DNA of 64,000 nucleotides from Photobacterium gaetbulicola Gung47 (GCA_000940995.1 CP005974.1:496001-560000); one strand, 5' to 3'; positions 16,749-25,586 are shown, counted from the stretch's first letter. Notes: generated from the letters alone by a model not told the origin. A program made the numbers and translations.

Positions 16749-17924
16749 TTATTTAAACTTAGCTCTCGGAATAAAAAAGTTAAGCAAAAGCAAAGGATAC
16801 AACGTGAACGTTTGGCTGAATGGGGTATCTGTAATACAAGCAATAGTAAAAGCAAGCGTAAGTAAATAAACAAGTAATTTATTATAACGCTTGTGATCTT
16901 GGCTAGCTTTACTGCATTGATATGCAGGGAAATAGATAATTAATAAAAATAATGTAAGCCCAATTACGCCACTTTTGACGGCTTTATCTATAAACTGGTT
17001 GTGGTAGTGTCCTGGTGAAAATTTGGCGAGAGAGTATCTAATCTTACCATCATTATAAAGATTTTTTAGTGCTTGTTTATGTCCGTCACCAAGTCCAAAA
17101 ACAGGGCTGATACTGATTAAATCAGGGCTAGCCTGCCACATTTGTAGTCTTAGCCCAATTGAGGTGTTGTAGTCACCCTTATTAATTGATTGTATTTCAG
17201 AAACCGTTTTATTTACCCTTGCCTCTACAAAGCCATAAGATAGAGTTAGTGTAAATATGAAACCAAGTAAAGAGGTTGTAATTAACTTTTTGAATTGGTT
17301 GCTTTCCTTTATTTTCACCAGCAGAAGTAATCCACTTGTGATAGATAATGGAAGAATAGCACCTCTTGTTTCTGTTATAAGAATGGTGACTGAAAATATA
17401 AAGAAAGCACAAAGAAGCACTTTCATTTTAGTTTCAAAGAATAAATAAAGGCTGACTATAGCAAATAAGCAAAGTGTAACTGCAAGTGGAATTGCATTTA
17501 TTGGTTGCTTACTTCTTGGTATATCAAGGTATACACTGATATATAGTGTATAAATACAAGATATTATTGCTCCGAGCAGCAATAATAAAGGTAGACCTTG
17601 TAAGTTAATTCTCTCTTTAGGGAATGTAAGCAAGAAAAGTGATACAACAATAAGAGTTCTGATCTCTCCAGACCCGTACCCAATTGTTTCATATAGAGCT
17701 GAGCCATAAATAGCACTAATGATTAAGATCACCACATAGGGATCTTTATAGTTTTCTTTAATCGTATTAAGCCCATATTTACAGATAATAGCGATTATAG
17801 ATACGGAGAAAAGGATCACTACTTTCTTGTCCCAACCTGGGATAACAAAAGCGGCTGTGAACAAACTGATTAAAGGCAGATACAGGATTGTATCAAACCA
17901 ATTGAGTTTTAATTTAGTGCTCAT
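16749..17924 (-). CDS. waaL: O-antigen ligase / polymerase family membrane protein
   Basis: 391 residues, very hydrophobic, with about ten to eleven predicted membrane segments and one large periplasmic loop (about 270-330). Conserved ligase features are the ITETRGAILPLS segment and the HYHNQFIDKAVKSGVIGL segment after the loop. The protein would join undecaprenyl-linked O antigen or another glycan to the lipid A core on the periplasmic face. Ligase (WaaL) is favoured over polymerase (Wzy) because of its place between core genes and hldD. The start is the ATG at 17924, which overlaps the TGA of the upstream acyltransferase (ATGA). Strongly AT-rich, unlike the two genes upstream of it. Confidence 0.82.
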   Translation of the reverse strand: MSTKLKLNWFDTILYLPLISLFTAAFVIPGWDKKVVILFSVSIIAIICKYGLNTIKENYKDPYVVILIISAIYGSALYETIGYGSGEIRTLIVVSLFLLTFPKERINLQGLPLLLLLGAIISCIYTLYISVYLDIPRSKQPINAIPLAVTLCLFAIVSLYLFFETKMKVLLCAFFIFSVTILITETRGAILPLSITSGLLLLVKIKESNQFKKLITTSLLGFIFTLTLSYGFVEARVNKTVSEIQSINKGDYNTSIGLRLQMWQASPDLISISPVFGLGDGHKQALKNLYNDGKIRYSLAKFSPGHYHNQFIDKAVKSGVIGLTLFLLIIYFPAYQCSKASQDHKRYNKLLVYLLTLAFTIACITDTPFSQTFTLYPLLLLNFFIPRAKFK

Positions 17925-18877
17925 TTTCTTATCTTGTAAGGATTTTCCCCGCCTTCCGGCCGGGTCTTCAACAAACGTAAAATCCACATGTACTGCTCAG
18001 GGCGCTCGGTCACGTACTGCTCGATACACTGGTTCATCAAACGGGCGTCTTGCTCCTCGGTGTCCAGCGGGAACGGAGAGAGCGGGGGATAGATGTCTAT
18101 CTCGTACTTGCCGGTCTCGCTGTTGTAGATCGAGTACAAGGGTACGATCTTGGCGCGGCTCAGTTTCGCCAGGCGGCCCAGCCCGGCAATGGTGGCCTTG
18201 GTGGTGGCAAAGAAATCGACGAACACACTGTGCTCGGCCCCCAGGTCTTCATCCGGCAAATAGTAACCCAAGTAGCCCTCGCGGATGGACTTGATAAAGG
18301 GCTTGATCCCGCCACTGCGCTCATAAACACGGCCGCCGTATTGTACACGCTGTTTATGCATTAACCAGTCTGACACCTCATTTTTCTGCTTTTTCGCCAT
18401 CGCCGATACCGGCAGGCCGCGCGATGCGAGCAAAACCGCTGGAATATCAATGGCCCAGGTGTGTGGCACCAGCAAGATGGCACTGTCGCCATTTTCCTTC
18501 AGCGCTGTCAGGTGTTCTTCACCCCGGACGATGGTGTTGTCTTCCAGCCACTGGCGATTGCGGACACTGAGGGCGGCAAAGCCCATCAGGAAACTGCCGG
18601 CGGTGATGTAGTTCTCCAGCAGCATGGCCTCGCGCTCGGCGTCGCTTTTATCGGGGAAGCACATTTTCAGGTTGACCCGGGCACGGCGGTTGGCCTTGCT
18701 GTTGAACTTCACGGCGCGTTTGGCGAACAGGCTGGCCATGGCACGGCGGGTACGGTGCGGCAGCAGGCACAGCAGGGCGGCAAAAGCAACAGCCAGCCAG
18801 GTCCCCCAGTATTTAGGGTGGAGAAAGGCCCAGCTGAATTCCGGGTTGTAGGCTTGTTTATCGTAATGGTCTTTCAT
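17921..18877 (-). CDS. lpxM: Lipid A late acyltransferase (LpxL/LpxM family)
   Basis: Inner-membrane enzyme that adds a secondary acyl chain to Kdo-lipid A from acyl-ACP. 318 residues with an N-terminal anchor at about 22-40, the catalytic H-x4-D pair His139/Asp144 (PHTWAID) and the YYLPDEDLGAEHSVFVDFF block. It is closer in layout to LpxM (MsbB) than LpxL, but which chain is added, and whether the substrate is a hydroxy acid as in V. cholerae LpxN, is open. It starts directly after the hldD stop with no gap (TAG then ATG) and overlaps waaL, so hldD-lpxM-waaL look like one operon. Confidence 0.87.
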   Translation of the reverse strand: MKDHYDKQAYNPEFSWAFLHPKYWGTWLAVAFAALLCLLPHRTRRAMASLFAKRAVKFNSKANRRARVNLKMCFPDKSDAEREAMLLENYITAGSFLMGFAALSVRNRQWLEDNTIVRGEEHLTALKENGDSAILLVPHTWAIDIPAVLLASRGLPVSAMAKKQKNEVSDWLMHKQRVQYGGRVYERSGGIKPFIKSIREGYLGYYLPDEDLGAEHSVFVDFFATTKATIAGLGRLAKLSRAKIVPLYSIYNSETGKYEIDIYPPLSPFPLDTEEQDARLMNQCIEQYVTERPEQYMWILRLLKTRPEGGENPYKIRK

Positions 18878-19834
18878 CTAGTGTTTCGGTGTTGGGTTGA
18901 TGGTTGCCATGTATTCGGCCACGCCTTCGGCGACGGACTTGAATGTGTCGGTGTAACCTGCGGCACGCAATTGGGTCAGATCGGCTTGGGTAAAGGCCTG
19001 GTAGCGGCCTTTGAGGTGGTCCGGGAAAGGAACCTCTTCAACCTGGCCTTTACCGTGGTGTTTGATCACCGCCTTGGCGACTTCGCTGAACGGCTCGGCC
19101 TTGCCGGTCCCGCAGTTGAAGATACCGGACACACCGTTTTGCCAGAACCACAGGTTGACCTTGCAGACATCGCCGACAAACACAAAATCACGCTTGAGGT
19201 TGTCCGAGCCTTCGAACAGTTTCGGATTGTCGCCCTGGTTGATCTGGTTGTTGAGGTGGAACGCCACCGAGGCCATGCTGCCTTTGTGCTGCTCGCGCGG
19301 GCCGTAGACATTGAAGTAGCGGAACCCGGTAACTTGCGACAGGGTTTCGCCGTGCTCCTCGGCATCTTGCCACAGACGGCGGACATAGTTGTCGAACAGC
19401 TGCTTGGAATAGCCGTAGACATTGAGTGCCCCTTCGTACTCGCGCGCTTCGATGAAGTCGTGGTCGCGGCCGCCGTAGGTAGCGGCAGAGGAGGCGTACA
19501 GGAACGGAATGGCACGCTCGAGGCAGTAATGCAGCAGCTCTTTGGAATACTCGTAGTTGTTGAGCATCATGTACTTGCCGTCCCACTCGGTGGTCGACGA
19601 GCAGGCCCCCTGGTGAAATACCGCATCGATCGGTCCGAAGTCGTCGCCCGCCATGATTTGGGTGATGAAGTCTTCCTTGTCCATGTAATCGGCAATATCC
19701 AGATCGACCAGATTGGCAAATTTGGTGCCGTCTTTGAGGTTGTCGACCACTAAAATATCGTTGCGGCCCTGCGCGTTGAGCGCTTTTACAAGATTGCTGC
19801 CGATCATCCCGGCACCACCAGTTACTATAATCAT
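18878..19834 (-). CDS. hldD: ADP-L-glycero-D-manno-heptose 6-epimerase
   Basis: Last step of ADP-heptose synthesis for the LPS inner core, inverting C6. 318 residues: NAD(P) site GGAGMIG at 6-12, Ser116 in YASSAATYGG, catalytic Tyr140 and Lys144 (YGYSK), and the RYFNVYGPRE segment. It supplies the donor used by the family 9 transferase. First gene of the hldD-lpxM-waaL operon and divergent from the TetR gene across 111 bases. Confidence 0.97.
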   Translation of the reverse strand: MIIVTGGAGMIGSNLVKALNAQGRNDILVVDNLKDGTKFANLVDLDIADYMDKEDFITQIMAGDDFGPIDAVFHQGACSSTTEWDGKYMMLNNYEYSKELLHYCLERAIPFLYASSAATYGGRDHDFIEAREYEGALNVYGYSKQLFDNYVRRLWQDAEEHGETLSQVTGFRYFNVYGPREQHKGSMASVAFHLNNQINQGDNPKLFEGSDNLKRDFVFVGDVCKVNLWFWQNGVSGIFNCGTGKAEPFSEVAKAVIKHHGKGQVEEVPFPDHLKGRYQAFTQADLTQLRAAGYTDTFKSVAEGVAEYMATINPTPKH

Positions 19835-19945
19835 GGCTCTTCCAGTCAGTGGGTGGATAACAAGGGTTAGACCCGCTGTTATAGAATAGGTTTATGATAG
19901 TATTAGCAGATTGCCAATTTTTTTGGGCAGAGAAGTGAGAAGCAA

Positions 19946-20590
19946 ATGAAAACCCGTGACAAAATCATCCTGGCTGCACTGGAGCTTTTCAACGAAAGCG
20001 GTGAGCCGAATATTACCACTAACCATATTGCTGCCCATCTAGGGATTAGCCCCGGTAACCTGTATTATCATTTCCGCAATAAGGAAGAGATTATACACAG
20101 TATTTTCGATCAATACGCGCATGATCTCAGTATTCACTTCCAACCCCTTGAGCATCAGCAAATAACGGCCGACGATCTGTTGGTATACCTGGATTCGGTA
20201 TTCATGCTGATGTGGCGCTACCGTTTCTTCTATGCCAACCTGCCTGATATCTTGCAGCGTGATCCGGAGCTGCAGCAAAAATACCTGGCGGCACAGGAAG
20301 GGCTGCACAAGGACATCATGGCGATGATGGCCAGCTTCCGTAGCGGTGGGTTGCTGGATATCGAAGAAGAAGAGCTTGAGAACCTGGCGACGACCTTGAA
20401 GCTGGTTGCCTCGAGCTGGATCTCCTACCAGACCACCCAGGCCCCGGGAGCCAAGATCACCAAAGCGGTACTCTACCAGGGGGTGCTGCATATTCTCGGT
20501 ATCGTCAGGCCGCTGACCACCGCCGAAGGCAAGGCACAAGTCCTGCAGTTAAAGGCGCATTACCGGGCGCAGATCGAGAAAGAGGCCTAA
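19946..20590 (+). CDS. TetR/AcrR family transcriptional regulator
   Basis: 214 residues. The DNA-binding domain is N-terminal with helix-turn-helix at about 24-46 (ITTNHIAAHLGISPGNLYYHFRNKEEI). The C-terminal ligand and dimer domain is helical and rich in aromatics (MWRYRFFYANLPDIL). The ligand and targets are unknown; being divergent from hldD, it may act on the shared intergenic promoter. Its stop TAA directly abuts the stop of the convergent yibQ-like gene (no spacer, no terminator seen), so the two transcripts should overlap. Confidence 0.9.
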   Translation: MKTRDKIILAALELFNESGEPNITTNHIAAHLGISPGNLYYHFRNKEEIIHSIFDQYAHDLSIHFQPLEHQQITADDLLVYLDSVFMLMWRYRFFYANLPDILQRDPELQQKYLAAQEGLHKDIMAMMASFRSGGLLDIEEEELENLATTLKLVASSWISYQTTQAPGAKITKAVLYQGVLHILGIVRPLTTAEGKAQVLQLKAHYRAQIEKEA

Positions 20591-21328
20591 TCAGTAGGAC
20601 GGGGATAGCTCCGATAGCCGGACCAGCTGGATCCCTTGCGCTTCGAGCTGCGGGAGTGCCTGGCCCAAGACATCAAGGGTGACCGGGTAAGGATGGCCGA
20701 TAGCGATGGCATAGCCGTTTGTCTTGGCCTGGCGGATGGCTCTTGAGAGCTGCTGGCTGATGAATTTTTCGGTACTGAGGTGGTCGAGAAAAACATGGCG
20801 GCGCAGGGCGGGAACATTCTGTCGCTCGGCCTGCTTGAGGGCGACTGACTTGGCGGTGGTGCGGCTGTCGAGGAAGAACAGCCCTTGCTCGGACAACACT
20901 TCCATCACCCAGCCCATCGCCTGTGGGTTTTGGGTCAGAGCGCTGCCCATGTGGTTGTTGACGGCAATGGCATCCGGTACCCGCGCCAGCCCACTGCGGA
21001 GTGTGCGCTGGAAGGTTTGCTGATCCATCTGGCGGGTCAGGGTAGCCATTTCCAGCGGGGCACGGTGCAGGGGTTCCATCGGCATATGGAGCAGCACATC
21101 GCGTCGCTGTCGGTGGGCCAATTGGCTGGTCGCTTGGTCATAGGGGGTGTCGGGCAGGATGGAGACGCTGATCTGTGCCGGCAGGGCCGAGAGGGCCTCG
21201 GGCATGGGCTGGTAGCCAAGGTCGTCGATCACAATGGCCAATTTGGCCGCAAAGGCCCCGCTGGGTGCGCCAAGACTGGCGAATACGAGGGCAAGGGCCC
21301 ACTTCCTCAATACACGACTCTTTGCCAA
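20591..21328 (-). CDS. yibQ: Divergent polysaccharide deacetylase family protein (YibQ type)
   Basis: 245 residues with a signal peptide at about 1-28 (basic start, hydrophobic core, ALA-like end GAFA/A), so exported. The body matches the divergent polysaccharide deacetylase fold: LAIVIDDLGYQ at 30-40, NNHMGSALT and LDSRT motifs. The enzymatic activity of the family is not established. It follows envC, with a 64-base gap, in a cell-envelope block (gpmI-envC-yibQ) conserved in many gammaproteobacteria. Confidence 0.87.
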   Translation of the reverse strand: MAKSRVLRKWALALVFASLGAPSGAFAAKLAIVIDDLGYQPMPEALSALPAQISVSILPDTPYDQATSQLAHRQRRDVLLHMPMEPLHRAPLEMATLTRQMDQQTFQRTLRSGLARVPDAIAVNNHMGSALTQNPQAMGWVMEVLSEQGLFFLDSRTTAKSVALKQAERQNVPALRRHVFLDHLSTEKFISQQLSRAIRQAKTNGYAIAIGHPYPVTLDVLGQALPQLEAQGIQLVRLSELSPSY

Positions 21329-21392
21329 AAGCGATTCCTTGCTTATCGGTTGCAGCGGAAAGTATTTGTCTGTGGTGTCAGCAAACGGCCTG

Positions 21393-22547
21393 TTATCTTG
21401 TCAGCCAGGCTCGCGGGTTGGTCGGCGAACCCTTGCGGCGGATTTCAAAGTACAGGGACGACTGTGCCTGACCGCCACTGTCGCCGATCAGGGCAATATT
21501 CTCGTTGGCCTGTACCGTATCACCGACCTTCTTGAGCAAGGTCTGGTTGTAGCCGTAAAAGCTCATGTCGCCCTTGCCGTGGTCGACAGCCAGCACCAAA
21601 CCGTAACCTCGTAGCCAATCGGCAAATACCACCTTGCCAGGATAAATGGCTTTGACTGGGCTGCCGGCTGATTGGGCAATGACCATGCCTTTCCAGTGCA
21701 GTTCGCCTTGCTGGCTGGTGCCATAGCTATGCAGGATCTGACCTTTGACCGGCCACGGCAGTTTGCCTTTTTGTTTGGCCAAACCATCCATCGGCACCCG
21801 GCGAGCCGCTTCTGCCGCTGCCCGGGCCTTTTCGATTTCCTTGATCAGCCGCTGCTCGTTTTCTTTCAGTTCGGCCAGATACTGGTTATCGGTGGTCAGC
21901 TGGCTGCGCAGGTTGTTTACGGTTTTCTGCCGTTGGCTGCGCTCGGATTCCAGCTTGCGCTTTTGTTTCGTGAGCTTGGCCAGCAATGCCTGTTGCTCTT
22001 TTTGTTGCTCAGCCAACTGGTGTTGCTTGAGCTGCAATTCGGTAGTGGTTGCTGCCAGTTCATCAAGCGCATGGCTGCGGGCCTGGCTGAGGCGCTCGGC
22101 ATAGACGGTAAAGCGGTCGAGTTGGCTGCTGTCTTCACCGCTGAGCATCAGGGCCAATTGACTCTGCTTGCCTTGCTTGTAGTGGGCGTTGAGTAATTCC
22201 TTGAGCAGCTCTTGCTGGCCGAGTTGCTGCTGGCGCAGCTGCTCGAGTTGTTGTCTCAGCGAGCGGATAGATGTTTCTAATTCGCCTGAGCGTTGTTCGG
22301 CTTGGTGGATCGCCTTGGCGGTTTCGGCAATACCGACTTCCTGCTGGCGCAGGCTTTTCTGGATCTGGTCAACCTTTTTGCGGTTGGTGGCGACCTGGTT
22401 TTGCTGGCGTGATATTTCCTGCTTGACCCCTTTGAGCTGGCCTTCATCGGCCAAGGCACTGGAGCCAAAGAGCAGGCATAGAAAAGCGCCAGTGCAAAAT
22501 GCACTGGCGCGAAGACTATGGTGTAGGTGTTTGATAACTTCCCGCAT
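21393..22547 (-). CDS. envC: Murein hydrolase activator EnvC
   Basis: Periplasmic activator of amidases AmiA and AmiB at the division site, recruited by FtsEX. 384 residues: signal peptide to about residue 33 (GSSALA/DEG), a long coiled coil at about 36-245 very rich in Gln, Glu and Arg, then a LytM domain at about 265-384. The LytM domain keeps the fold (GSPVKAIYPGKVVFADWLRGYGL) but has Phe-Tyr-Gly-Tyr where active enzymes have the HxH zinc motif, so it is degenerate and non-catalytic, as expected for EnvC. It follows gpmI by 8 bases and is translated with it. Confidence 0.94.
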   Translation of the reverse strand: MREVIKHLHHSLRASAFCTGAFLCLLFGSSALADEGQLKGVKQEISRQQNQVATNRKKVDQIQKSLRQQEVGIAETAKAIHQAEQRSGELETSIRSLRQQLEQLRQQQLGQQELLKELLNAHYKQGKQSQLALMLSGEDSSQLDRFTVYAERLSQARSHALDELAATTTELQLKQHQLAEQQKEQQALLAKLTKQKRKLESERSQRQKTVNNLRSQLTTDNQYLAELKENEQRLIKEIEKARAAAEAARRVPMDGLAKQKGKLPWPVKGQILHSYGTSQQGELHWKGMVIAQSAGSPVKAIYPGKVVFADWLRGYGLVLAVDHGKGDMSFYGYNQTLLKKVGDTVQANENIALIGDSGGQAQSSLYFEIRRKGSPTNPRAWLTR

Positions 22548-22555
22548 GGGGGAGA

Positions 22556-24097
22556 TTATTTCAGATCAAACAGCACCTGACCAGTCATCTCTGCAGGGAT
22601 TTCCATATCTGTTAGGGCCAGCATAGTTGGCGCTAGATCAGACAGCTTACCGCCTTCTTTCAGCGTCAGCGCTTTGTCACCTACGTACACTAGCGGTACA
22701 GGTAGGCTGGTGTGCGCCGTGTGGATACCACCGGTTTCCGGGTTAACCATCATTTCTGCGTTACCGTGGTCGGCAGTGATCAGCAGCTGGCCGTCCATTT
22801 CACGGATAGCTTCCACCACGCGACCCAGGCAGCCGTCAACCGCTTCGGTTGCTTGCACGGCAGCGTCGTAAACGCCGGTGTGGCCAACCATATCCAGGTT
22901 AGGGTAGTTACAGATAATGGTATCGAACTCACCGCTCTTGATGGCCGCAACCAGTTTGTCAGTCAGCTCTGGTGCGCTCATTTCAGGCTGCAGATCGTAA
23001 GTCGCGACTTTCGGCGAAGCCACTAGCTGGCGCTCTTCGCCGTCAAACTCGTTCTCTACGCCGCCGTTGAAGAAGAAGGTCACGTGCGCGTACTTCTCAG
23101 TTTCGGAGATACGTAGCTGCTTCTTGCCTTTCTTCGATAGCCACTCACCTAGAGTGTTAACCAGGTCTGCTGGTGGGAAAGCGATAGGCAGGTTGATGTC
23201 AGCGGCGTACTGGGTCAGCATCACGACATCCGCAAGTGCCGGGAACTGGGCACGCTCAAAACCAGCGAAGTCAACTTCGAAGGCGCGGGTGATTTGGCGT
23301 GCACGGTCAGCACGGTAGTTCATGAAGATAACCGCGTCGCCATCTTCCATTGCCGCAACGTCCTGACCTTCGGCACGGATTTCAGTCGCTTTAACGAACT
23401 CGTCGTTCTCGTCACGGGCGTAAGCCGCTTGTAGGCCTTCCACGGCAGATGCCGCGTTGAACTCAGCGTTGGCTGCTGTCAGTAGGTTGTAGGCAACTTC
23501 AACGCGATCCCAGTTGTTGTCACGGTCCATCGCGTAGTAACGACCCACTAGAGAAGCAACGCGGCCTTTGCCTAGCTCAGCAAACAGGGCGTCGAAACGC
23601 TCAAGTGATGCCTGTGCGCTGCGAGGTGGCGTATCACGGCCGTCAAGGAAGCAGTGTAGGTAGATCTTCTCAGCACCGCGCTTGGCTGCCATTTCAACAG
23701 CGGCTGCGATGTGGTCTTCGTGGCTGTGAACACCGCCCGGAGACATCAGGCCCATGATGTGTACAGCTTTGCCTGCGTTAACGGCTTTGTCGATAGCGCC
23801 TGTCATCGCAGGGTTTTCGAAGAAGTCGCCGTCAGCAATTGATTTGGTGATGCGGGTTAGATCTTGGTAAACGATGCGGCCGGCACCGATGTTGGTGTGA
23901 CCTACTTCAGAGTTACCCATCTGGCCGTCAGGCAGGCCAACATCCATACCTGATGCTGAGATCAGGGTATTTGCTTCGTTTGCCATCAGGCCGTCGATAA
24001 CTGGCGTGTTGGCGTTAGCAATAGCGTTGTTGGCGTTGTCTTGGCGGTAACCCCAGCCATCTAGGATAACCAAAGCCAATGGCTTCTTAGCAGACAT
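22556..24097 (-). CDS. gpmI: 2,3-bisphosphoglycerate-independent phosphoglycerate mutase
   Basis: Glycolytic mutase interconverting 3- and 2-phosphoglycerate through a phosphoserine and two Mn ions. 513 residues from the ATG at 24097 (MSAKKPLALVILDGWGYR), which has GAGGGA before it; 15 open upstream codons are not family-like. Asp13 and the phosphorylated Ser63 (GQMGNSEVGHTN) are in place, as are the metal-binding HGNAEMM and GHTGVYDAA segments. First gene of gpmI-envC-yibQ. Codon use is of the high-expression type. A strong hairpin lies in its leader at 24136-24183. Confidence 0.97.
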   Translation of the reverse strand: MSAKKPLALVILDGWGYRQDNANNAIANANTPVIDGLMANEANTLISASGMDVGLPDGQMGNSEVGHTNIGAGRIVYQDLTRITKSIADGDFFENPAMTGAIDKAVNAGKAVHIMGLMSPGGVHSHEDHIAAAVEMAAKRGAEKIYLHCFLDGRDTPPRSAQASLERFDALFAELGKGRVASLVGRYYAMDRDNNWDRVEVAYNLLTAANAEFNAASAVEGLQAAYARDENDEFVKATEIRAEGQDVAAMEDGDAVIFMNYRADRARQITRAFEVDFAGFERAQFPALADVVMLTQYAADINLPIAFPPADLVNTLGEWLSKKGKKQLRISETEKYAHVTFFFNGGVENEFDGEERQLVASPKVATYDLQPEMSAPELTDKLVAAIKSGEFDTIICNYPNLDMVGHTGVYDAAVQATEAVDGCLGRVVEAIREMDGQLLITADHGNAEMMVNPETGGIHTAHTSLPVPLVYVGDKALTLKEGGKLSDLAPTMLALTDMEIPAEMTGQVLFDLK

Positions 24098-24135
24098 ATG
24101 CTGTCCCTCGTATGTTAAAACCTGAAATGTAATTT

Positions 24136-24183
24136 CGATCAATTACCTAAGCCCTCATTGGCGGGGACTTAGGGAATTGATCG
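24136..24183 (-). promoter_or_regulatory. Long hairpin/dyad in the gpmI leader
   Basis: Arms CGATCAATT-A-CCTAAG (24136-24151) and CTTAGG-G-AATTGATCG (24068+100 onward, 24168-24183) pair over 15 of 16 positions around a 16-base loop. It lies 39 bases upstream of the gpmI start. No T-run follows on the gpmI strand, so it is not a plain terminator. It could be an operator or a leader RNA structure. Confidence 0.55.
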
Positions 24184-24519
24184 CAGCGGCCGTAATTTTA
24201 CTACAGTTTATGGCGCAAACTGTAGGTCAAGATCAAACTATGCTGTAAATAGATTGTTATCTTCCTACGGAAATATATTCATTTCTGCCTTTCAGTGTAA
24301 GCCCTGAAGCACAGTTTTTTTCACTTTTTATTGTGCTGCAATAATGCTCAAGCCAGTTAAGACTTATACTGAGAGCGCCAAAGGCCAGTGAGCCGCCGCG
24401 CGGATTTATTGCATCCTGCTGTACAACTAGGCTGTCGCGGGTATACTCGGGGTCTTTGAATTTTGTTGACTCGAGCCTGGGTTACAGCAGGCTGGTATTA
24501 GGAATATAGAGCGAAGGTC
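24184..24519. other. Remainder of the gpmI/yibN divergent intergenic region
   Basis: About 340 bases without a gene. It holds a perfect inverted repeat CTACAGTTT / AAACTGTAG with 7 bases between (24201-24225), possible as an operator. A second imperfect stem GCACAG...GTGC surrounds a T-rich stretch at about 24311-24336. The rest is AT-rich and should contain promoters for both gpmI and yibN. I see no open frame that looks coding. Confidence 0.5.
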
Positions 24520-24969
24520 ATGCAGCAATACATTGATTTTGTAACAAGTAACCCAATGTTGTCATTGGTATGGGTTGGCTTGGTTGTGGCTATCATTACG
24601 TCTTACGTCAAGCAAAAGACGGCTGGCTACAAGATTGTCACCCCAAATGAAGCGACCGTGATGGTTAACCGTGAAGACGGCGTGTTTGTCGATATCCGTA
24701 GCCGCGATGAGTACCGTGGCGGCCATATTGCTGGCGCACTTCACATTTTGCCTAGCCAAATCAAAGAACAGAACTTGGCAGATCTTGAAAAATACAAGCA
24801 AGCCCCAATCATCGTAGTATGCAAGACAGGTCAAACGGCGCAAGAAAGTGCCAACCTGCTGAGCAAAGCCGGTTTCGAGAACGTGAACCTGCTCAAAGAC
24901 GGCCTGATTTCTTGGAACGAGGCGAACCTGCCGCTGATCCGCAGTAAGTCAGGCAAGGCAAGAAAGTAA
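24520..24969 (+). CDS. yibN: Membrane-anchored rhodanese-like protein
   Basis: 149 residues. One transmembrane segment at about 12-29 (MLSLVWVGLVVAIITSYV), then a cytosolic rhodanese domain with the active-site loop Cys101-KTGQTA. It is a sulfur-transferase fold; the physiological substrate is unknown. It precedes secB in the same direction. In E. coli grxC (glutaredoxin 3) lies between yibN and secB; here the 129-base gap holds no grxC. Confidence 0.92.
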   Translation: MQQYIDFVTSNPMLSLVWVGLVVAIITSYVKQKTAGYKIVTPNEATVMVNREDGVFVDIRSRDEYRGGHIAGALHILPSQIKEQNLADLEKYKQAPIIVVCKTGQTAQESANLLSKAGFENVNLLKDGLISWNEANLPLIRSKSGKARK

Positions 24970-25098
24970 TTCTGCCCTCCCGCGGCACACCTGGTTGGGC
25001 TGCGGGGACATACCGAATTTTGTGCAGTTGTGATAGTTATCATGGTTGCGATATTGATAGGCTCACTTCCGTGGGCATGAGAGAAAAAGGACTCTAAC

Positions 25099-25569
25099 AT
25101 GGCTGAAGCAGCAAACAACGAAGCACAGCAAAACTTCCAAATCCAGCGTATCTTCCTGAAAGATGTGTCTTTCGAAGCACCAAACTCACCACAGATGTTC
25201 CAGAAAGAGTGGAACCCAGACGTGAAACTGGATCTAGACACGCAGAGCCGCGAACTGGGTGAAGGTGTATTCGAGGTTGTTCTTCGTCTGACTGTAACGG
25301 TGAAGAATGAAGAAGAAACTGCATTCCTATGTGAAGTTCAGCAGGGCGGTATCTTCTCAGTTGCGGGTATGGAAGCACCACAGCTTGCCCACTGCCTAGG
25401 CGCATTCTGCCCGAACATCCTGTTCCCATATGCTCGCGAAACGATTTCAAGCCTAGTGGTTAAGGGTACATTCCCTCAGCTGAACCTAGCACCGGTTAAT
25501 TTCGATGCACTGTTCATGAACTACCTGCAGAACCAGGCGCAAGCTAACCCAGAAAACACCGAAGCGTAA
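25099..25569 (+). CDS. secB: Protein-export chaperone SecB
   Basis: Cytosolic tetrameric chaperone that keeps preproteins unfolded and passes them to SecA. 156 residues. Typical features: FQIQRIFLKDVSFEAPNSP near the N-terminus, the central LCEVQQGGIFSVAGME, and the CPNILFPYARETIS segment that lines the substrate groove. It is followed by gpsA after 17 bases, so the two form an operon, as in E. coli. Confidence 0.97.
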   Translation: MAEAANNEAQQNFQIQRIFLKDVSFEAPNSPQMFQKEWNPDVKLDLDTQSRELGEGVFEVVLRLTVTVKNEEETAFLCEVQQGGIFSVAGMEAPQLAHCLGAFCPNILFPYARETISSLVVKGTFPQLNLAPVNFDALFMNYLQNQAQANPENTEA

Positions 25570-25586
25570 GCTTTAGGGTGGACACA

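Noticed and set aside
6591..19834. The whole surface-polysaccharide block considered as a new biosynthetic system
   Set aside because: Most genes are known LPS core functions in the usual Vibrionaceae setting; only single members (sialyltransferase-like, TagF-like) are out of the ordinary.
21393..22547. EnvC considered as an active LytM endopeptidase
   Set aside because: The HxH zinc motif is missing (Phe-Tyr-Gly-Tyr in its place), so it is an activator and not a hydrolase.
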